Shown here one piece after another: positions 15,362 to 19,803 of a DNA stretch of 19,803 nt; positions within the stretch are counted from its first letter, which is position 1, and every line of letters starts with the position of its first letter. The notes beneath the pieces are model-generated. The model was not told the origin of the DNA and searched no databases. It was given only the letters and a program-made list of their open reading frames with translations. Both the position numbers and the translations under genes were made by a program. The stretch is taken from positions 1-19,803 of the forward strand of contig DATKBT010000153.1 in the NCBI GenBank assembly GCA_035546295.1, given 5' to 3'. The stretch is from DATKBT01 sp035546295. Its GTDB lineage: Bacteria; Acidobacteriota; Thermoanaerobaculia; Multivoradales; Multivoraceae.

Positions 15362-16555
15362 ATGCTGCGACCGCCTGCCGGAGCTCCGTCGACCGCCGGC
15401 TCCATCGCCGGAGCGGTCCTGCTGCTCGCGGCCGCAACCGGCTTCGTCGGCCTCGCCACGACGGCGCCGCTGGCAGGCCAACCCTGGGCCGGCAGCGCGG
15501 GCGTCGGCGTCGAGGTGCGCGGCGACGGCCGGCCGATCCCGGATGCCCGGGTCGAGCTCGCCTGGCTGGGCGGACGGCAGCTCAGCGGCCCCGGCGCCGT
15601 GCTCACCGACTCTTCGGGCCGGGCCGCGATCGGCGCGCTGGCGGAGGGGCGGTGGCTGCTCCGCATCCGGCATCCCGAGTTCATGGGCTACGACGCCGAG
15701 CTCGAGGTCGAGAGCGGCAGGAAGCCCCGGGAGACGCGCGCCACGGTGACCAAGGTCGGCGACTCGACGATCGGGCTTCGAATCGGCTACTTCAAGGTCG
15801 AGGGCCCGACCGGGGACGCCCGGCCGGCGCCTCCGATCGATCCGCCGGCCGCCACTCCGTCTGCCCGATCGGCTGGCCGCGACGCGCCAGCGCGAACGCC
15901 AGGTGAGGAGCCGTCGGAGCCGGACAACGTCGCCGAGGACGAGCCGGCGCCGCGACCGATGCCGGAGCCCGAGAGCGCGCGGCTGGTGCCCAGCGCGACC
16001 GACGTGCCGACAGCTCCCGCGGTCTCGCGCAACGTCCGATCGTCGCGCGGCGGAGGGTGCTTCGACTGCCGCCCCGGCGAGTGGGCCACCCACACGCAGG
16101 GCGAGCCGCGGCCGCCGAGCGGCCCCGCCTGCCCGCGCGACCTCGCCGAGCTCGCCGCCGGGCTCACCGCAGCGCTCGCCGCCGAGGCCGGGTCCGAGCT
16201 CGACCGCTACGCGGGCCCGCTCCTCCCTCTCGAGGACACCCTGCCGGCGGCACGCCGGGCCCTCACGCCGCTCGCCGCGCCCTACGACACCGGTTGCCAG
16301 ATCCTCGCGCTCAAGCTCCCCGAGGGGGCTCGGCTCGGTGGCCTGCAGATGGAGCTCGCCACACCCCGTCAGTCGGCGCCCTGCCTGCCCGACGGCGAGT
16401 GCCCGGGACGTACCGGCCGCTTCGCGGTCGTGCCCCGCATCGAGCACACCGACTTCGGCACGATCGTCGTCGGCGCGTTCGAGCACACGGCGGAGAGCCG
16501 CGAGGTGCCGCGGCTCACGGTGTACTTCCAGCCAGCCGGCGACTGGTCGCCGTAG
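15362..16555 (+). CDS. uncharacterised secreted protein with carboxypeptidase-regulatory-like domain and six-cysteine C-terminal part
   Basis: A 397-residue protein not assigned to a characterised family. A hydrophobic segment at about 13-38 is a signal peptide or anchor. Residues 46-147 look like a small beta-sandwich of the carboxypeptidase regulatory/Cna-B type: GVEVRGDGRPIPDARVEL, LTDSSGRAAIGAL, then WLLRIRHPEF. Residues 148-225 are a proline- and acid-rich linker. The C-terminal part has six cysteines (233, 236, 257, 312, 341, 347), starting with GGGCFDCRPGEW and including a CLPDGEC pair, and a beta-rich end (GRFAVVPRIEHTDFGTIVVG). The even number of cysteines suggests disulfides outside the cytoplasm. 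Probably a surface or periplasmic adaptor; no enzymatic motif was found. It follows the spermidine-synthase-like gene by 112 bp but seems to have its own start. Confidence 0.8.
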   Translation: MLRPPAGAPSTAGSIAGAVLLLAAATGFVGLATTAPLAGQPWAGSAGVGVEVRGDGRPIPDARVELAWLGGRQLSGPGAVLTDSSGRAAIGALAEGRWLLRIRHPEFMGYDAELEVESGRKPRETRATVTKVGDSTIGLRIGYFKVEGPTGDARPAPPIDPPAATPSARSAGRDAPARTPGEEPSEPDNVAEDEPAPRPMPEPESARLVPSATDVPTAPAVSRNVRSSRGGGCFDCRPGEWATHTQGEPRPPSGPACPRDLAELAAGLTAALAAEAGSELDRYAGPLLPLEDTLPAARRALTPLAAPYDTGCQILALKLPEGARLGGLQMELATPRQSAPCLPDGECPGRTGRFAVVPRIEHTDFGTIVVGAFEHTAESREVPRLTVYFQPAGDWSP

Positions 16556-16565
16556 CCGCCATCTC

Positions 16566-16585
16566 GAGCTGCCCCCAAGCAGCTC
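16566..16585. terminator. hairpin in the convergent gap
   Basis: GAGCTGC and GCAGCTC form a 7-bp perfect stem with a CCCCAA loop, 11 nt after the stop of the six-cysteine protein and facing the end of the BI-1 gene. No T-run follows. Confidence 0.35.
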
Positions 16586-16667
16586 TCGAGCCCGCGATAA
16601 CGGCACGCCCACCGCGGGGGACGCGCGCTCGAGCGTCAGCCGCCACCGGCGCTCGCCGGCTCGTCGA

Positions 16668-17363
16668 TCAGTCGCGAGAGACGAAGATGCGCAGGACGTA
16701 CCAGAACATCAACGCCACCGACGCGAAGAGCTGCAGCGCAGCCGCCACGTAACGGTCCTCGGGGAAGTGGCGGATGACGTTCGAGGTGTCGTAGAGGATC
16801 GCGGCACCGGCGAGACCCACCATCAGCACCGAGAACCAGGTGCCGAGCTCGAAGCCGAAGAGCACGCCTCCCACGATCGCCACCAACGCGACGACGAAGG
16901 CCCAGCGGAGCATCCCGCCGAGGAAGCTGAAGTCCTTGCGGGTCTTGAACGCGATGGCCGTGAGGCCTGCGAAGCCGACCAGGGTCAGCGCCGCCGCGCT
17001 CTGGATCGTGCCGGGGGCGTACGTGTTGGCGATGTACAGCAGCGGCACGAAGATGATGCCCTCGGCCACCACGAATGCCGCCAGGGCGAGGTACTGGACG
17101 GGCACCGACTCGACGCTGGCCGCGACCCGGCTGGCGAGCCAGCTGACGACGATGAAGCCGCCGAGCACGAGCAGCCAGTTGACGCCGAGCAGCGACCTGG
17201 CGATGGTCTCCGCGGCGCCGGTCTGGAACAGGACCACCTCGAACAACGTGAAGCCGAGGATCGCGCTGAGCAGGTGGTTGTAGGTGCGAACGATGAACGC
17301 CGACCGCGCCTCGACCTGCGCCGAGGATCTGGCGAGCGTCTCTTGATAGGTGTCGGGATTCAT
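16668..17363 (-). CDS. Bax inhibitor-1/YccA-family membrane protein lacking the second sensor Asp
   Basis: A 231-residue integral membrane protein with seven hydrophobic segments (about 31-48, 62-80, 90-112, 120-138, 150-168, 175-191, 205-227), the BI-1/TMBIM topology. ATG 17363 has GGAGGAG upstream; the frame reads 184 codons further without family character. The family motif YDTSNVI is at 191-197, with Asp192 matching one half of the di-aspartyl pH/calcium sensor described in BsYetJ. The last helix, AALQLFASVALMFWYVLRIF, has Ser215 where many relatives have the second Asp in a LYLD motif. Members are proposed calcium-leak channels or stress-related membrane proteins. The substitution suggests either a subfamily with different gating or a non-conducting role. 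It stands alone on its strand. Confidence 0.9.
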   Translation of the reverse strand: MNPDTYQETLARSSAQVEARSAFIVRTYNHLLSAILGFTLFEVVLFQTGAAETIARSLLGVNWLLVLGGFIVVSWLASRVAASVESVPVQYLALAAFVVAEGIIFVPLLYIANTYAPGTIQSAAALTLVGFAGLTAIAFKTRKDFSFLGGMLRWAFVVALVAIVGGVLFGFELGTWFSVLMVGLAGAAILYDTSNVIRHFPEDRYVAAALQLFASVALMFWYVLRIFVSRD

Positions 17364-17503
17364 CGGGACGTTCTCCTCCGCGGATCCGCGGCTCCCTGGC
17401 TCCGGTTTCGAATGCTGGAACTCTAGCAGCAGAACCTCGGCGTTCCCTCGGTCATCCCTCGTCCGCCCGATTCCGCATCCTGCTACCTTGACGAGCCCGG
17501 CGG

Positions 17504-17529
17504 CGGGCGGCGATGGCGGGCGGCGATGG
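17504..17529. repeat. 13-bp perfect tandem repeat, two units
   Basis: CGGGCGGCGATGG occurs twice in tandem, 42 bp before the start of the PQQ-like propeller gene. Confidence 0.6.
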
Positions 17530-17571
17530 AGCCGCCCTCGAGCCGGGCGCGGGCGACGACCGGAGGACGCG

Positions 17572-18879
17572 ATGGAGACGAACGAGAGAGGCAGCGGAAG
17601 AGGGAGCGGAAGAGGCAGCGGAGCAGCCCGGTCGCTCTGGCTGCTGGCGCCGGCGCTGATCCTCACGACCGGAGCCGCCGACTGGCCGGGTTGGCGCGGT
17701 CCGGCACGAGACGCGAAGTCCAGCGACACCGAGCTCCTGCAGCAGTGGCCCGAGGGAGGGCCGCCGTTCTCGTGGAGCGCGGAGGGGCTGGGCAGCGGCT
17801 TCTCGAGCGTCGCCGTCGTCGGCCAACGCATCTTCACCCTGGGCGACGTCGGCGAGGAGCAGCACGTGATCGCACTCTCCGCCGAGGACGGCTCGCCTCT
17901 CTGGCGCACCGTCATCGGTCCGAGCTGGAGCGAAGCCGATCTCTATCCGGGCTCGCGCTCGACGCCGAGCGTCGCCGGCGACACCGTCTACGCGCTGGGC
18001 ACCGACGGAGACCTGGTCGCCTTGGCCATCGACACGGGCGTCGTCCGGTGGCGCCGCAGCCTGACCGAGATGGGCGGCGCGGTCGCGATGGCGCGCGCCG
18101 GCGTCAACTGGCGCTTCGCCGAGTCGCCCCTCGTCGACCCTGATCGGGTCGTCGTCACGCCGGGCGCTCCGGACGCCGCCCTGGTCGCGCTCGATCGCCG
18201 GAGCGGCGAGGTCGTCTGGCGAGCATCGATCCCGGACCTCGGCGATCGGGGAAGCGACGGCGCCGCCTACAGCTCGATCGTCGTGTCGCACGGCGCCGGA
18301 GTCGAGCAGTACGTCCAGCTCCTGGGGCGTGGCGTGGTCGGGATCCGGGCCTCGGACGGCCGTTTCCTGTGGGGCTACAACCGCGTCGCCAACGACGTCG
18401 CCAACATCCCCACCCCGCTGGTCCACGGAGATCACGTCTTCATCTCCACCGGCTACGACACCGGCGCCGCGCTCCTCGAGCTGCGGACTGCCGGCGAAGA
18501 CTCCGGCGGACCGCTGGTCGAGGCGCGCGAGGTGTACTTCCTGGAGGGCGAGATCTTCCAGAACCACCACGGAGGGATGGTGGTGCACGAGGGCCACGTC
18601 TACACCGGCAGCGGCCGAGTCGCCTGGGGACCCGTGCGCAACGACGGCCGCGGCTCGGCCGCGATCGCGTACGCCGACGATCGGCTCTACTTCCGCTATC
18701 AGGACGGCCTGGTCGTCCTGATCGCGGCGACTCCCGAGGAGTATCGCGAGCACGGCCGGCTCCGAATCCCAGAGGTGAGGGATCCGAGCTGGTCGTACCC
18801 CGTCGTTAGCGACGGCAGGCTCTACCTCCGCGAGCAGGATCGGATCTACGTGTACGACGTGCGCGCTCCGAGCCGCTGA
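17572..18879 (+). CDS. secreted PQQ-like beta-propeller repeat protein
   Basis: A 435-residue protein with start ATG 17572 behind GGAGG (5 nt). A Gly/Ser/Arg N-region at 7-18 is followed by a hydrophobic segment (21-36) and Ala-rich cleavage region, so it is exported. The mature part opens with DWPGWRGPARDAKS, a signature of PQQ-like outer-envelope propeller proteins. Blades contain the repeated pattern of a variable strand, a small Gly/Asp turn and a trailing Trp, for example VIALSAEDGSPLWRTVIG, LVALAIDTGVVRWRRSL, LVALDRRSGEVVWRASI and VVGIRASDGRFLWGYNRV. No obvious PQQ-binding dehydrogenase active-site motif was seen, so a scaffold or protein-binding role, as in BamB, is more likely than an enzyme. 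It starts 208 bp from the divergent BI-1 gene. Confidence 0.85.
   Translation: METNERGSGRGSGRGSGAARSLWLLAPALILTTGAADWPGWRGPARDAKSSDTELLQQWPEGGPPFSWSAEGLGSGFSSVAVVGQRIFTLGDVGEEQHVIALSAEDGSPLWRTVIGPSWSEADLYPGSRSTPSVAGDTVYALGTDGDLVALAIDTGVVRWRRSLTEMGGAVAMARAGVNWRFAESPLVDPDRVVVTPGAPDAALVALDRRSGEVVWRASIPDLGDRGSDGAAYSSIVVSHGAGVEQYVQLLGRGVVGIRASDGRFLWGYNRVANDVANIPTPLVHGDHVFISTGYDTGAALLELRTAGEDSGGPLVEAREVYFLEGEIFQNHHGGMVVHEGHVYTGSGRVAWGPVRNDGRGSAAIAYADDRLYFRYQDGLVVLIAATPEEYREHGRLRIPEVRDPSWSYPVVSDGRLYLREQDRIYVYDVRAPSR
17587..17622 (+). repeat. 12-bp coding tandem repeat, three units
   Basis: AGAGGCAGCGGA, AGAGGGAGCGGA and AGAGGCAGCGGA follow one another and encode the Gly-Ser-Gly-Arg-rich N-region of the exported PQQ-like protein. 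Whole-unit length changes would preserve the frame. Confidence 0.7.
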
Positions 18880-19042
18880 CGGCCGCGGGTCGGGCGCCGT
18901 GATCCGGCGGGCTCGGCGATTCGAACGTCGCACCGGCGGCGGATTCTCCCGATCAGCCCAAGCCGGCTCTGGGCGCCGCGCCGCGGCCCTTCGACGGTTG
19001 CCGGAGAGCGGAAGGCGCGGCGGCGCGTGATATCCATGGCCG

Positions 19043-19594
19043 ATGAGCCCGCGCATCTTCTGGGACGGCTGGCAGGGTCCGGTTCGCGTCGTGCTGTTCG
19101 GATTGCTCTGCTACCTGTTCCTGATCCTGATCCTGCGGATCACGGGCAAGCGGACGCTGAGCAAGATGAACGCGTTCGACTTCGTCATCACGGTGGCGAC
19201 CGGATCCACCTTCGCCACGGTGCTGCTGAGCAAGAGCGTGACCCTGGTCGAGGGCTTCGTGGCGTTCCTCGTCCTGGTCCTCATGCAGTACGGGGTGGCC
19301 TGGCTGTCGGTGCGCAGCGCCGGAGTCGAGGCCGCGGTCAAGAGCACGCCCACGGTGCTGGTCTGGCGCGGCGAGATGCTGCACGGGGTGATGCGCAGGG
19401 AGCGGGTGAGCGAGGCCGAGGTCCTCGCCGCCTGCCGCGAGGCCGGCCTGTCGGCGCTCGAGGAGGCTCACGCCGTCGTGCTCGAGACCGCAGGGGAGTT
19501 CTCGGTCCTCCGCCGGGGAGCGGAGGACGGCCTCCGCTCCACTTTGGAGCCGTGCGGCCCTCTTCCCGGCGCGCCGGACCGCCGCAGCCCGTGA
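19043..19594 (+). CDS. DUF421 (YetF/YcaP-like) membrane protein
   Basis: A 183-residue inner-membrane protein. Three hydrophobic segments (about 14-33, 45-62, 68-90) precede a small C-terminal domain. The signature RITGKRTLSKMNAFDFVITVATGS, quoted here from 32 to 55 in two parts (RITGKRTLSKMNAF, DFVITVATGS), is diagnostic of DUF421. The C-terminal part carries the usual KSTPTVLVWRGEML, then RVSEAEVLAACREAGLSALEEAHAV, with VLETAGEFSVLRR closing the domain. Function in the family is poorly known; it is linked to envelope stress and sporulation-type membrane processes in Bacillus. Length suits the short form. ATG 19043 has no ribosome site; a TATCC/TGATAT-rich stretch just upstream could be a promoter of a short-leader transcript. 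Confidence 0.88.
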   Translation: MSPRIFWDGWQGPVRVVLFGLLCYLFLILILRITGKRTLSKMNAFDFVITVATGSTFATVLLSKSVTLVEGFVAFLVLVLMQYGVAWLSVRSAGVEAAVKSTPTVLVWRGEMLHGVMRRERVSEAEVLAACREAGLSALEEAHAVVLETAGEFSVLRRGAEDGLRSTLEPCGPLPGAPDRRSP

Positions 19595-19679
19595 CCCACC
19601 CTCGCAGCAAACCAGCCCAAGCGACCGACCGCGACCGGGCGGTGCGAGCGCAGCGCGGCCAGCGTCTGCGGAGCCAGCG

Positions 19680-19803
19680 TCAGCGGATGACGACCTCTTC
19701 CATGAGCCGCGCATTGGGAACCGACCACCTCTCATCCTCTCCGCGCAGCAGGGTGTCGACCGCTCCGACCCGCTCGACCAGGCCACGCCGGCCGCCGATC
19801 TCC
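19680..19803 (-). CDS. C-terminal end of a probable MscS-type mechanosensitive channel (partial)
   Basis: Read on the minus strand from the window edge, the frame gives EIGGRRGLVERVGAVDTLLR, continues GEDERWSVPNARLMEEVVIR and stops at TGA 19682-19680. The pattern of a Gly-rich beta turn, GLVERV, a charged turn and a VPNARL strand matches the small beta domain of MscS channels, where relatives read VPNS or VPHA. The protein ends directly after this domain, without the large cytoplasmic cage of full MscS, as in some short members. Only about 40 residues are visible, so the assignment is tentative. Confidence 0.5.
   Translation of the reverse strand, partial: EIGGRRGLVERVGAVDTLLRGEDERWSVPNARLMEEVVIR

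Noticed and set aside
13723..15684. 653-codon minus-strand open frame opposite the spermidine-synthase-like gene
   Set aside because: Low-complexity Arg/Glu/Gln-rich shadow spanning two real genes and the gap between them.

Overview
The window is GC-rich bacterial chromosome, most likely from an Acidobacteriota member (Thermoanaerobaculia-like soil or sediment lineages would fit). The assignment rests on a divergent pair of very large MacB/FtsX-type permeases of the ADOP kind, one of them translationally coupled to a PadR regulator, which is a hallmark arrangement of that phylum. A leaderless kinase-type gene start, PQQ-like propeller proteins and a secreted protease with a PPC domain also fit. 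The taxonomy is inference; no rRNA or other marker gene is present.

Layout. 1-1420: the tail of an unrecognised gene, converging with a secreted trypsin-like serine protease. 1505-1629: a tRNA gene with its own promoter. Its body is that of tRNA-Phe, but its anticodon reads CAA and its T-stem is one base short. 1663-3452: a decay zone holding the 5' half of a Ser/Thr kinase (ending just after DFG), the 3' half of a glycosylasparaginase (5'-truncated and frameshifted), and a short secreted protein with a single TolB-like blade. 3477-5922: a secreted metal-dependent amidohydrolase and a SAM methyltransferase. 6230-12009: the ADOP cluster, permease 1 on minus, PadR plus permease 2 on plus, with a near-palindromic candidate operator before padR and one copy of a 29-bp palindromic repeat downstream of each permease. 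12188-16555: a short-chain-type acyl-CoA dehydrogenase, divergent from a membrane-fused spermidine-synthase-like protein, then an uncharacterised six-cysteine secreted protein. 16668-19594: a Bax-inhibitor-1/YccA membrane protein lacking the second conserved Asp, a PQQ-like propeller protein and a DUF421 membrane protein. The right edge holds the C-terminal end of a probable MscS-type channel.

Apart from padR-permease 2, the genes are mostly single transcription units, and no metabolic pathway runs through the window. The common theme is the cell envelope: export, membrane proteins and secreted hydrolases. No CRISPR array, phage genes, insertion sequence, rRNA or defence cassette was seen. 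The items most worth a second look are the anomalous tRNA, the graveyard beside it, the paired palindromic repeats, and the candidate PadR operator. Most + strand or - strand long open frames opposite these genes are GC-driven shadows.
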